Source: a bacterium YEK0313
Lineage (GTDB): Bacteria; Pseudomonadota; Alphaproteobacteria; Rhizobiales; Phreatobacteraceae
Length of the DNA: 64,000 bases
Reading direction: 5' to 3'
Assembly: GCA_000751295.2 (NCBI GenBank)
Contig: CCMO02000001.1
Coordinates: forward strand, 3,562,615-3,626,614
The notes beneath the pieces are model-generated. The model searched no databases. It was not told the DNA's origin and saw only the letters and a list, made by a program, of their open reading frames with translations. The translations under genes and the position numbers were made by a program. Every line of letters begins with the position of its first letter. Within the stretch, counting starts at the first letter, position 1. Of this stretch, positions 28,402 to 35,655 are shown one piece after another.

Positions 28402-29019
28402 ATGGTGCGGCGTCAAGGCGCCCGGCTCGCGCGCAAGCCGGTGGTGGTGGCGATTTCAGGCAGTCCGTCACCGGCTTCGGCGACGGCGGAGCTGGCCGAT
28501 CACGTGCTCGGCCTGCTGGCGCCCGCCGTCGCGATCGGCGGTCACATCCGCCTGCGCGAGCTCGATCCGGCGGCGCTCATGAGCGGCCGGACCGACGATG
28601 CCGGTCTTGCGGCGGCCATGCGTGACGTCGAGGCCGCCGACGGCCTCGTCATCGCGACTCCGATCTACAAGGCCGCCTATTCGGGACTTCTGAAGGCGTT
28701 CCTGGATGCGATGCCGCAATTCGGGCTCGCCGGCCGGACGGTGCTGCCGCTGGCGACTGGCGGCAGCCTTGCCCATGTCCTGGCGCTCGACTATGCGCTG
28801 CGGCCCGTGCTGCAATCGATGGGCGCCCGGCACATCGTCCAGGCCACCTTCGTCGCCGCCGGCCAGATGCGGCGGGACGGAGCGACGTTCGGCCTCGATC
28901 CGGCCGCCGCCGAGCTCCTCGACGAGGCGGTCCTGCACTTCGCCCACGCCGTTGCCGGCGCCTCACCTCAGACCCTGTTCGGCCATCCGCGGCCCGCCCG
29001 CCGCGAAGCGGCTGAATAG
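28402..29019 (+). CDS. NAD(P)H-dependent FMN reductase
   Basis: A 205-residue flavodoxin-like reductase of the SsuE/MsuE type: the FMN-phosphate loop VVVAISGSPSPASATAEL near the N-terminus and IATPIYKAAYSGLLKAFLD (flavin-binding GxxY-like region). It is the natural electron supplier for the LLM monooxygenase upstream. GGAGAAAAGC precedes the ATG at 28402. Last gene of the cluster. Confidence 0.9.
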   Translation: MVRRQGARLARKPVVVAISGSPSPASATAELADHVLGLLAPAVAIGGHIRLRELDPAALMSGRTDDAGLAAAMRDVEAADGLVIATPIYKAAYSGLLKAFLDAMPQFGLAGRTVLPLATGGSLAHVLALDYALRPVLQSMGARHIVQATFVAAGQMRRDGATFGLDPAAAELLDEAVLHFAHAVAGASPQTLFGHPRPARREAAE

Positions 29020-29436
29020 AACGCACCTGCGAGGCTCCGACCGGCCGCCGTATGGCGCAGCCAGCTGCTGCAATGGCGCGCCGGGCGTCAATGGGGAACA
29101 ACCGGTCCGCCCGGTTATCAGGACGTCCGGCGCGGCGATACCGCCGAGCCGGCCCATATCCTGAGTCTCGAGGCGCCGGCCTGCGTCAATGCGGCGGGTG
29201 ACGCGAATCTCGACCACCGGGCGGTGCCGCGCATCCATCTGCGCCTCGCCCCCGGACATGCGGCGAGCCGGTCCACCTACGACCGGCTCGCCGCCCTGAT
29301 CGGACGCCGGATCACCGTCTCGGGCACCGATGGTTTCGGCGTCCAGACCGGGCATCACCGTGCGCCGCTCGTGCTCACCGTCATTGATGTTGCAGTCCCG
29401 CCCCCCGGCGGCGGCCGCGAGAACCCGGCACGGTGA
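29020..29436 (+). pseudogene. DUF4431-like remnant lacking its N-terminus
   Basis: An open frame from 29020 to the stop at 29436 contains a coherent block that I recognise as DUF4431-like: PPGYQDVRRGDTAEPAHILS, APACVN and, near the end, the signature VQTGHHRAPLVLTV. There is no usable start: the frame is entered from a stop at 29017, and no ATG, GTG or TTG precedes the conserved block. The region expected to encode the signal peptide and first strands is unrelated. It overlaps the end of the convergent DUF2161 gene by 56 bp. Best read as a decayed gene; a frameshift or sequencing error is the alternative. Confidence 0.5.
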
Positions 29437-30177
29437 GGTGCGGCGCGAACTCTGCGGTCGCGGCGGCGCGCGGCGCGTCGTCCCTCCCTTCGTCTCCGGT
29501 TCCGGCCTGCTGCGCGGGCGCGCCCGGCGCCGGCTGGGGCCAGCGCAGGAGCGCCTGGCGGCCGGCTTCGCTCAGGGCGTAGATGCCGCGCTCCGGACGG
29601 GTGAACCAGCCATAGACGTTGCTCTTGAGGATCTTCGGCGCGTCCGGCACGACGAGCTTGACGTCGCGTGGCCGCAGCGGCCCGGCGCTCAGCAGCGAGG
29701 CGCAGCTCAGGGCCTGCTGGCGATAGGCCGTCATGATCGGCTGCCGGGTGCTGCCGCCGGCCACCGGATCGCCTTGGCGCTTGTGATATTCGGCCATGAT
29801 GCGCGAACGCCGGCGCGCATTGCGCCTGAGCCCCGGGGCCTCCGGATTGGCGAGCACGTGCACGCTTCCAGCCTCCGTCACGCCGATGAGCCTAAGCCGA
29901 GCCGCCGGCACAGATTGCGGAAGCGGGCATCGCCCTCCCGGCCCTTGCCGCGGCTCGACAGGCGGGCGGCGAGCCAGATCTCGTCGGCCACCGTCGCCCG
30001 GTCGACGCCCTGCAGCACCAGTTCCAGGTTGAAGCTCAGCTTCAGCTCGCAAATGACGACGACCGGCGGGCCGTCGCCTTTCACTGCCACCAGGTCGCAG
30101 CCGGCGATCTCGCCCTTGACCGCAAAGCCGAGGCTTTCGAGGAACCGTTTCACCGGCAGATAGAGCGATGTCTCCAG
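29381..30177 (-). pseudogene. DUF2161 (PD-(D/E)XK nuclease-like) gene, frameshifted
   Basis: Two adjoining frames together spell one DUF2161 protein. The first half (from 30177) reads ETSLYLPVKRFLESLG with the PD-(D/E)XK residues in AGCDLVAV and VICELKLS, and runs through FRNLCRRLGLG to a premature stop near 29878. The second half continues in another frame as LIGVTEAGSVHVLANP through MTAYRQQALSCASLL to 29381. Adding one base near 29890 (minus GGCTCATC to GGCCTCATC) would restore RRLGLGLIGVTE. In addition, the codon where relatives start (M-ETSLYLPV) is CTG, although a GGGAGG site lies before it. Two lesions suggest true decay, but a sequencing error cannot be excluded. Confidence 0.75.
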
Positions 30178-30287
30178 GGCCGCCTCCCTATGCCGCCATC
30201 CTGCGCTTCGTGGCTCCCTTAGACACGAGTCGCACCGGCAAGGCACATCGCGGCATGCCGCGCACCGGCCCGGAAATGGAACCTGAA

Positions 30288-30312
30288 GGAACGAAGCGGC
30301 GCCCCGCCGGTT
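30288..30312 (+). promoter_or_regulatory. EcfG-type promoter before the proline-rich gene
   Basis: GGAAC (30288-30292), 16 bp, GGTT (30309-30312). It matches the alphaproteobacterial general-stress sigma consensus GGAAC-N16/17-CGTT with one mismatch and lies 28 bp before the ATG at 30340. Confidence 0.5.
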
Positions 30313-30339
30313 CGGCTTGGAGCAGAACGGGAGGCAGCC

Positions 30340-30576
30340 ATGACCTCTGTGATCGATGATGCCGACGGCTTCGCGCCGTGGCGTGCGGGTCAGCCCGAGC
30401 CCCCGCCGCCACCGACGCCGGATCCTTTTCCGCCGCCTCCGCCGCAGCCCATTCCGCCGCAGCCGGACCAGCCCGAGCCGCCGCCGCTGCCGATTCCACC
30501 CGGCGATCCGATTACCCCGCCGGATCGGCTGAGCACCGGTGCCGCGCGGCGTTTCAACCCTTGTGGCGGTTGGTGA
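30340..30576 (+). CDS. Small proline-rich protein
   Basis: A 78-residue protein; residues 19-62 are dominated by proline with Glu, Asp and Gln (PEPPPPPTPDPFPPPPP and onward), so it is probably extended or disordered. No signal peptide or membrane segment. Support for it being real: GGGAGG 5 bases before the ATG and an EcfG-like promoter 28 bp upstream. Its end overlaps the convergent ROK gene by 23 bp. Function unknown. Confidence 0.5.
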   Translation: MTSVIDDADGFAPWRAGQPEPPPPPTPDPFPPPPPQPIPPQPDQPEPPPLPIPPGDPITPPDRLSTGAARRFNPCGGW

Positions 30577-31636
30577 AGCTCGCATTGCCGAGGCCGGTGC
30601 CGATCGTCACCACGCCCCAGCGGTCGACATCCTGCATGAACGGCACTTCGGCGAGCCCCTGCACCACGGCGTCGTTGTGCATCATCACCAGCGTCTCGTG
30701 CTCGCCAATGGCCGGGATTTCCTTGACGAGCGCCGCGGGCAGATTGAACGTGCCGCTCTCCCAGTTTCCACCCGGCAGGTTCTGGCCACCGCGCGTGATG
30801 CTGCCGTCCGACGCGATGATCCCCGGGCAGCCGACGCCGATGAAGGGCGCCAGCTTGATCCCCTCCTCGCCCGCCTTCTTGATCTGACCTTTCAGCATCT
30901 TGACCAGTTCCTTGACGGCTTCGGTGCGGGACGGCTCGTCGTCGGCATGCCGCCACAGCTCGGACTTCCACACCTCCGCCTTCGACAGGTCCGCCTTCTT
31001 CTTCTGATGCAGCACGACGGTGCCCGCACGGATATTGCTGCCGCCAATATCGATCGCCAGGATCGCCTCGTGCCCGGCGAACATCCAGCCGGGAACCAGG
31101 TGGATCGCGCCGATGAGGCCGGCTTCGTCAGGATGATGGCTGATCGGCCGCACCTGGACGTTGATGCCGTCGGCCTTCAGCGCCACGCCGGCCCTGGCGA
31201 TCGCCAGCGCCCCGACACGCCCCTGCTTGAAGCCGCCGCCGACCGCGATGCGCTCGATCGCGTCCCAGCCCTTGGTGCGCATGAACCGTCTGATGACCTC
31301 GGCAAGCTCGGCCGCAAAGCCCTCGATCGCTGCATGGACCAGCGCGGCCGCCTCGGCGTCCTCGCCCATGATGTGCAGATCGAGCTGCTTCTTGCCGATT
31401 TCTTCGGTTGCAACGTCCCCGATCGGATCGGCGTCGAGCTTGTCCAGCCTGACCCTGAGATCATCGAGCTTGTCGAAGAATGCTCGCTTGCTTGCACGGT
31501 CTCCGATGAAACCGTTCCGGTCGCGCAGTTCGAGATTGTAACTATCCACAGTCACCGAGGCGAGCTGCGCAACGCCGTGGCCGATCACCGGTTCTGCCCG
31601 TTGCGCCTTGTTCGCCCGTTTGGACATGGTCGACAT
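30554..31636 (-). CDS. ROK-family protein with circularly permuted motif order
   Basis: A 360-residue protein with ROK sugar-kinase motifs in rotated order. It begins with a GH motif (VIGHGVAQL, 18-26), then the usual C-terminal ROK elements (RIAVGGGF near 133; EAGLIGAIHL, 171-180). Only after these come the normally N-terminal phosphate loop AILAIDIGGSNIRAG (191-205), GVGCPG (267-272), HNDA (320-323) and VVTIGTGLGN (343-351) close to the C-terminus. The zinc-finger cysteines of classical ROK kinases are absent. An exact EcfG-type promoter lies 42 bp upstream. It probably binds a sugar or nucleotide; kinase activity is unproven. Confidence 0.82.
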   Translation of the reverse strand: MSTMSKRANKAQRAEPVIGHGVAQLASVTVDSYNLELRDRNGFIGDRASKRAFFDKLDDLRVRLDKLDADPIGDVATEEIGKKQLDLHIMGEDAEAAALVHAAIEGFAAELAEVIRRFMRTKGWDAIERIAVGGGFKQGRVGALAIARAGVALKADGINVQVRPISHHPDEAGLIGAIHLVPGWMFAGHEAILAIDIGGSNIRAGTVVLHQKKKADLSKAEVWKSELWRHADDEPSRTEAVKELVKMLKGQIKKAGEEGIKLAPFIGVGCPGIIASDGSITRGGQNLPGGNWESGTFNLPAALVKEIPAIGEHETLVMMHNDAVVQGLAEVPFMQDVDRWGVVTIGTGLGNASFTNRHKG

Positions 31637-31677
31637 CGCTCCCTCGCCTCAGCCTCTGCAGGTAGTCCAAGGCAATC

Positions 31678-31702
31678 AACGCTTTCGCATCGCGAGCGTT
31701 CC
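31678..31702 (-). promoter_or_regulatory. EcfG-type promoter of the ROK gene (exact consensus)
   Basis: On the minus strand GGAAC (31702-31698), 16 bp, CGTT (31681-31678): exact match to the general-stress sigma consensus, 42 bp before the ROK start at 31636. Confidence 0.65.
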
Positions 31703-31851
31703 CGCGCGTCGGCCTGCCGGCGGACGGAAAGAAGCAGCCGGCCACGCGGCAGGTGGCGACGCGCGAGCTTCGCTATCGGCCTCGCATCCGCGTTTTCCGA
31801 AAACCTGCCGCCAACGGCCGTCCGCCTTGGCCACAAAAAGGCCTTTCATCG

Positions 31852-31876
31852 GGAACGGATGACGCAACCGCCGGTT
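31852..31876 (+). promoter_or_regulatory. EcfG-type promoter before the 89-residue gene
   Basis: GGAAC (31852-31856), 16 bp, GGTT (31873-31876); one mismatch in the -10 element. It lies 38 bp before the ATG at 31915 and is divergent from the ROK promoter. Confidence 0.5.
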
Positions 31877-31914
31877 CTCGTGTCGACATGAAGCCCTCGC
31901 AACAGGACGGGACG

Positions 31915-32184
31915 ATGATCGAGAACAGCCTGTTCGAACCTCTCTCAGTTCAGCCGGAAGACCTTGGCGCATTCGAAAAGAAATTCCTGCGCGACGTCGC
32001 CGAAGGCGTCGTGCGTGCGGTCGACGCATCGTTCATCGATCGCATGACGGGCTATGGCCTGATCGTGGTGCGCAACCGCCACATTCATCTTACCCAGCGC
32101 GGCCAGTCGTTCTGCGAGGCCTATTCGACGCGCCGGCCGACCTTTGCAGGCAGCAGCGGCAAGGGTTCGAAGCCATTACGCTGA
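31915..32184 (+). CDS. Small hypothetical protein
   Basis: An 89-residue protein with no signal peptide or membrane segment and no family I recognise. The middle (FEKKFLRDVAEGVVRAVDAS, then IDRMTGYGLIVVRNRHIHLT) looks like a small winged-helix-type fold but lacks a decisive motif. I chose the ATG at 31915, which has AGGACGGGAC ahead; an in-frame ATG at 31888 would add nine residues. The EcfG-like promoter at 31852 suggests stress induction. Confidence 0.6.
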   Translation: MIENSLFEPLSVQPEDLGAFEKKFLRDVAEGVVRAVDASFIDRMTGYGLIVVRNRHIHLTQRGQSFCEAYSTRRPTFAGSSGKGSKPLR

Positions 32185-32500
32185 ACCTGCGCCCGAACAG
32201 ACGTCACGTTCGATTTCAAAACATAACAACGATCAAATATCAGAAACAGCCCTATATCGACGTGTTATCGCGAGAAATCACCGTCGAGTAATACGTATTC
32301 TGGCTTCCACGCCAAATTTTCGCCGAAAGACAATATACCTCACAAACGCCCTTCAATATTAAGAACGCCCGAGAAGTCGGCGATCTTTTCGCAGCATCAT
32401 CGAACCCCTTGCAGGACGGCTGGGTTACATTGGGGTGCAGACCGATCCGGGGCCTTTCGGCTTTCCGGGTCGACTGCCTCAAGCAAAGGAGACCTTTGCC
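32185..32500. other. AT-richer non-coding stretch with a weak EcfG-like promoter
   Basis: No credible gene. About 32205-32370 is clearly poorer in GC than anything nearby, which makes the short frame through it (32144-32362) unlike coding sequence of this genome. At 32401-32426 CGAAC, 17 bp, GGTT resembles the EcfG promoter with two mismatches, 75 bp before the DUF1236 gene. Confidence 0.4.
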
Positions 32501-32971
32501 ATGAAACGCAGCACTCTCGCCAAGATCGCGGCGCTGGGCATCGTGGTGATGCCAAGCGTGGCCCTCGCCCAGAGCCGCATTATTGAGGAAGAACGCGCTC
32601 CAGCGCCGGGCGCAGGCTTCGGCACGGGCGCGGCAACCGGCGCCATTGGCGGCGCCATTGTCGGCGGCCCCGTAGGGGCGGCTGTCGGCGGCGCGGCCGG
32701 GGCGGTCGTGGGCGGCATCGCCGATTCCGCCCAGCCGCGCTTCCGGCGCTACGTCGAGGAACGGCATGTGCCGTCCTACCGCTATTCGTCCCGGGTCGTC
32801 GTCGGGACGGAATTGCCGCGTGACGGCATCCGGACCTACCGCGTGCCGCGCGAATACAGCGCGAGGCCCTATCACTACACGGTGGTGAACCATCGCACCG
32901 TGGTGGTCGATCCCTCGACGCGGCGGGTCGTCCAGGTGATCAGCGATCCGGATGTCGACTACGACGACTGA
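32501..32971 (+). CDS. DUF1236 protein with glycine-zipper segment
   Basis: A 156-residue exported protein: signal peptide (1-23, ending ALA), then a glycine-zipper stretch of about 45 residues (GAATGAIGGAIVGGPVGAAV and onward) that could insert in a membrane, then the DUF1236 domain with VVVGTELPRDGIRTYRVPRE and VVDPSTRRVVQVI. DUF1236 proteins are common in Hyphomicrobiales envelopes and have no established function. AAAGGAG precedes the ATG. A UUCG-loop hairpin follows at 32994. Confidence 0.85.
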   Translation: MKRSTLAKIAALGIVVMPSVALAQSRIIEEERAPAPGAGFGTGAATGAIGGAIVGGPVGAAVGGAAGAVVGGIADSAQPRFRRYVEERHVPSYRYSSRVVVGTELPRDGIRTYRVPREYSARPYHYTVVNHRTVVVDPSTRRVVQVISDPDVDYDD

Positions 32972-32993
32972 TCCCGGTCGCGTTGCAGAAATG

Positions 32994-33017
32994 CCGGCGG
33001 GCTTTCGAGCCCGCCGG
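32994..33017 (+). terminator. Hairpin after the DUF1236 gene
   Basis: CCGGCGGGCT and AGCCCGCCGG form a perfect 10-bp stem capped by TTCG, 22 bp after the DUF1236 stop. No T-run follows, so termination would be imperfect. Its 3' end overlaps the -35 element of the next promoter. Confidence 0.45.
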
Positions 33018-33041
33018 AACCATCGCGTGAGGCGCCGGGTT
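33016..33041 (+). promoter_or_regulatory. EcfG-type promoter before the small basic protein gene
   Basis: GGAAC (33016-33020), 17 bp, GGTT (33038-33041), 21 bp before the ATG at 33063. One mismatch from the general-stress consensus. Confidence 0.5.
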
Positions 33042-33062
33042 GCTCACCAGAGGAGGCCTCCC

Positions 33063-33377
33063 ATGCCCCGTGGCGACAAATCGAAATATACGGCCAAGCA
33101 GGAACGCAAGGCCGATCATATCGCCGAAAGCTACGAACAGCGCGGCGTTTCCGAAAAGGAAGCCGAGAGGCGCGCCTGGGCCACCGTCGACAAGGACGAC
33201 GGCGGCGGCAAGAAGGCAGGGTCCGGCCGCGGCAGTGATACCGGCCGTCCTGCAGCCCACAAAGGTGGACGCAAGGGCGGCACCGCGGCGGCGTCCCGCT
33301 CGGCAGCCGAGCGTTCGGCATCCGCCCGCAAGGCCGCGGCGACACGCAAGCGCAACGCCGCGGCACGTTCGTCCTGA
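33063..33377 (+). CDS. Small basic protein of the so-called plasmid-stabilisation family
   Basis: A 104-residue protein. The first 50 residues (PRGDKSKYTAKQERKADHIA, then ERRAWATVDKDDGGGKK) match a widespread alphaproteobacterial family often labelled plasmid stabilization protein; I know of no demonstrated plasmid role for it. The second half is a low-complexity Ala/Arg/Lys/Ser tail like those of DNA-compacting proteins. AGAGGAGG precedes the ATG. First of three or four small stress-type genes in a row. Confidence 0.78.
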   Translation: MPRGDKSKYTAKQERKADHIAESYEQRGVSEKEAERRAWATVDKDDGGGKKAGSGRGSDTGRPAAHKGGRKGGTAAASRSAAERSASARKAAATRKRNAAARSS

Positions 33378-33432
33378 ACCTTTGGGACGGGCGCTGCTCT
33401 CCGCTCCCGCGAACCCGTTCCAGGAGAACGCG

Positions 33433-33696
33433 ATGACCCGCACGGATCACGAAGACGGACGCCGCCCTAAAGAGACCGACGACCAGGACCATGGCCTCAT
33501 GGGCAGCCGTTTCGTCGAGCCGACCAACATCCACAAGCCGCCGCCGGAAAAGGCACCGGGCGAACAGCAACTGACCGCCGACACGGCAAGGCAAGCTCCG
33601 CTCGGCCGCCCGGTCCTGGCCGTCCTGATCATTGGTCTCGCCGCGGCGGTGCTGGTTCTTGGCCTCTATACGCTCGTCTGGACGCGCAGCCTCTGA
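33433..33696 (+). CDS. Small single-span membrane protein
   Basis: An 87-residue protein: about 55 polar, probably disordered residues rich in Asp, Glu, Pro and Lys, then one transmembrane helix (PVLAVLIIGLAAAVLVLGLY, 59-78) close to the C-terminus. CAGGAG lies 8 bases ahead of the ATG. It follows the small basic protein by 55 bp and is probably co-transcribed with it. Function unknown. Confidence 0.65.
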   Translation: MTRTDHEDGRRPKETDDQDHGLMGSRFVEPTNIHKPPPEKAPGEQQLTADTARQAPLGRPVLAVLIIGLAAAVLVLGLYTLVWTRSL

Positions 33697-33726
33697 GCTG
33701 CGCCCTTTTTTGGGGAGCAGAGCGTC

Positions 33727-33939
33727 ATGTCCGACGACACCGACCGCATGGTTTCGGATGCAGTGCTGCCCGAGGATCTGGCCATCGGCCTCGACAAATT
33801 CCGCGAGGAATACCGTCCGCGCCTCAGCCAGTCCGAAGCGGCGCAAATGATCCTGAGGCTCTGGCTGATCGACAACGGCTACATCGTGGCGGAGCCGGGG
33901 CTTTCGGCCCCTTGGCAGAAGGCGGTGCCGGACGACTGA
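33727..33939 (+). CDS. Small hypothetical protein, possibly ribbon-helix-helix
   Basis: A 70-residue acidic protein (LAIGLDKFREEYRPRLSQSE, then AAQMILRLWLIDNGYI). Predicted helix-turn-helix spacing and length would fit a ribbon-helix-helix protein, but there is no clear DNA-contacting strand. GGGGAG stands 8 bases before the ATG. It lies 30 bp after the single-span protein, likely in the same transcript. Confidence 0.6.
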   Translation: MSDDTDRMVSDAVLPEDLAIGLDKFREEYRPRLSQSEAAQMILRLWLIDNGYIVAEPGLSAPWQKAVPDD

Positions 33940-33959
33940 TCCGGCCGCCGCTCCGCCGC

Positions 33960-34124
33960 TCAGGCCGCGAACTGCCGTTCCCGGTAGAGAATGCGCCGGG
34001 CTTCGGCGCGATAGGCCTCGCGCGCCACCTCGGACAGTTCGTCCCACGTGACGTTCATCAGACATTCCTGGAGGAAAAGCTTACGCGCCAGCCGCTCGAC
34101 ATCGGACGCCGCAAACATGTTCAT
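33960..34124 (-). CDS. 54-residue hypothetical protein
   Basis: A very short, mostly helical protein (MFAASDVERLARKLFLQECL, then WDELSEVAREAYRAEARRI). The second half looks like a short amphipathic helical hairpin. The longer in-frame reading lacks a start with a ribosome site; GAAAGG precedes the ATG at 34124. An exact EcfG promoter (34194-34218) lies 70 bp upstream, the best evidence that this gene is real and stress-induced. Function unknown. Confidence 0.55.
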   Translation of the reverse strand: MNMFAASDVERLARKLFLQECLMNVTWDELSEVAREAYRAEARRILYRERQFAA

Positions 34125-34193
34125 CAGCCTTTCGGGTCTTTTTGCGAGGCGGTCGCGGGCGCACAGGACGCCGCGGCCCGCCTTCGGACCATC

Positions 34194-34218
34194 AACGCCC
34201 GGCCGGTCCGGCAGTTCC
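34194..34218 (-). promoter_or_regulatory. EcfG-type promoter of the 54-residue gene (exact consensus)
   Basis: On the minus strand GGAAC (34218-34214), 16 bp, CGTT (34197-34194): exact consensus, inside the 103-bp gap between two minus-strand genes and 70 bp before the start at 34124. Confidence 0.65.
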
Positions 34219-34227
34219 GCGCCACTG

Positions 34228-34479
34228 TCAACTCGCGGGACGCTTCGCCGCGCGGGCGACCTCGGTGATTGCCGTGACATCCCAGTTGCCGAGTTCGACC
34301 TCGCGTAGAATGGCATGGGCGATCGCCTCGCGCGTCGCATGATCGTCGAGAGCCACCCGGCGCTCCGCGCAGACCGAGAGATAGATGACCTGCATCATGG
34401 AGATTTCGTCGGGCGTGAAAGTGCCACGACTCTCTAGGTCCGGAATGATCGACAGCATGGATTTCTCCATTGGGTCCAT
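34228..34479 (-). CDS. 83-residue hypothetical protein
   Basis: A small soluble protein with TFTPDEISMMQVIYLSVCAE and ATREAIAHAILREVELGNWD; it is largely helical and of no family I recognise. GAAGGACG precedes the ATG at 34479; ATGs at 34470 and 34458 are also in frame. It begins 15 bp after the stop of the 205-residue membrane protein gene and is likely expressed with it. Confidence 0.6.
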   Translation of the reverse strand: MDPMEKSMLSIIPDLESRGTFTPDEISMMQVIYLSVCAERRVALDDHATREAIAHAILREVELGNWDVTAITEVARAAKRPAS

Positions 34480-34493
34480 CGTCCTTCGGCGCC

Positions 34494-35111
34494 TCACGCC
34501 CCGCCGGCCTCGATCGGCATGGTGTCGAGCGCCGCAGCTTCCTCGGTCGGACTGTGCGGCGAAGGCTGTGCCGCCACGACCTCGGCCTCGGCGAGGCGCC
34601 GATAGAGATTGCGCGACCGGCGCAATGGCCACCAATCATAGAACAGGATCTCCGCCGGCCGCCAGTTGGCGACCCAGCCGAACACCGAGATGCCGTCGCG
34701 GATGCCCTCGCGCCAGCCGTCCGGCAGCGGCGCCCCGTCGACCGCGCGCGCCAGCGCCGTGCAGATCGCCAGGATGACCAGTCCGATCGCGAGCGAGATC
34801 AGCCCCGTGCGCAGGAGCTTGCGCAGGTTCTGCGCCTCCGTTGCGGCCGCCCGCCGGAAATGCTCGCGCAGGACCTCGCCCAGCCGGGCGACGGCGCGCC
34901 GGTCGGCCGGCTTGCCGCGGAGGCCGAGTTCGATGACGAAACGGTTCCGCCGCGGCGCATACCAGGCTTCCGAGGCGACATATTGGGCAGCCGTGCTGTT
35001 CAGGCTGAATTCATGGAAGGGTGAAGGATCGAAGGTCGAGAACAGCTGGTCGACGCTGTGAACGTCGAGACCGATACGGGTGACGTTCGGATCCTGGCCG
35101 GGAGACGACAT
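34494..35111 (-). CDS. Conserved hypothetical membrane protein
   Basis: A 205-residue protein. Residues 1-95 are soluble (HSVDQLFSTFDPSPFHEFSL; FVIELGLRGKPADRRAVARL), then one transmembrane helix (ISLAIGLVILAICTALARAV, about 104-123), then a conserved-looking VFGWVANWRPAEILFYDWWP segment near 155. I recall proteins of this pattern in many proteobacteria without an assigned function. It is the first of two minus-strand genes. I found no EcfG-like promoter upstream of it. Confidence 0.65.
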   Translation of the reverse strand: MSSPGQDPNVTRIGLDVHSVDQLFSTFDPSPFHEFSLNSTAAQYVASEAWYAPRRNRFVIELGLRGKPADRRAVARLGEVLREHFRRAAATEAQNLRKLLRTGLISLAIGLVILAICTALARAVDGAPLPDGWREGIRDGISVFGWVANWRPAEILFYDWWPLRRSRNLYRRLAEAEVVAAQPSPHSPTEEAAALDTMPIEAGGA

Positions 35112-35655
35112 GGGCTCTCACCACGCAAGTTCGGGTTGGCGTCCCGTGCCCCGGACCGGACATTCGCGCCGCCCGAAGCCGGACGGGAGCAAGCTGCGGA
35201 TCCAGGCACGGCCGATTAATCACATGACCGGGAACGGTATTCGTGACCGAAACGCACGCGGCGCCGGAGCGCCGCATCCGCCGTCGGCCGGAGGCGAACT
35301 TTGGAGCCGCGACCGCGATCGCTTTTCCGCCGTGTGCCTGTTGAATGCCCGACCGCAGGGCCTCGCGATAGATGGCGGCGTCGAAAAATGCGTCCCGGCG
35401 GCCCGCTCGTCGCTTCGGATACTGCCTCCATATCGCCGCAAGTGCCACGGGAACCGATCGAGGTCGCGCGGGTTGCCCCTTGGACGCAATGCCGGAGTCC
35501 GCGCGACAGATCGAGATCACCAGCCGTCGGGGCCGCCCTGGTCCACGATCCCGCCCGAAGGACGCATCATCGCCGATGCGCCTTCTGCCGGGGAACCGGG
35601 GCGCGGCGCACGTGATGTTGTGGCAGGCCTTCGCCAGGAGACCATCTCGGAGACC
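35112..35655. other. Gene-free 540 bp with an EcfG-type promoter
   Basis: Frames here on both strands give no recognisable protein and no start with a ribosome site. GGAAC (35450-35454), 16 bp, GGTT (35471-35474) is an EcfG-like promoter pointing at the glycosyltransferase gene, leaving a leader of about 180 nt. The region also divides two divergent transcription units. Confidence 0.4.
35450..35474 (+). promoter_or_regulatory. EcfG-type promoter upstream of the GT4/debranching operon
   Basis: GGAAC, 16 bp, GGTT; one mismatch from the general-stress consensus. The distance to the first start (182 bp) is longer than for the other sites in this island. Confidence 0.42.

Noticed and set aside
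32144..32362. A 72-codon frame through the AT-rich pocket
   Set aside because: No ribosome site, composition unlike local genes, and it begins inside the preceding gene.
33063..33377. Reading the small basic protein as evidence for a plasmid or integrated plasmid
   Set aside because: The plasmid stabilization label is a family name only; no replication, partition or transfer genes are in the window.
35592..35619. A second GGAAC upstream of the glycosyltransferase as an EcfG promoter
   Set aside because: The next GTT lies 19-20 bp away, outside the 16-17 bp spacing allowed.
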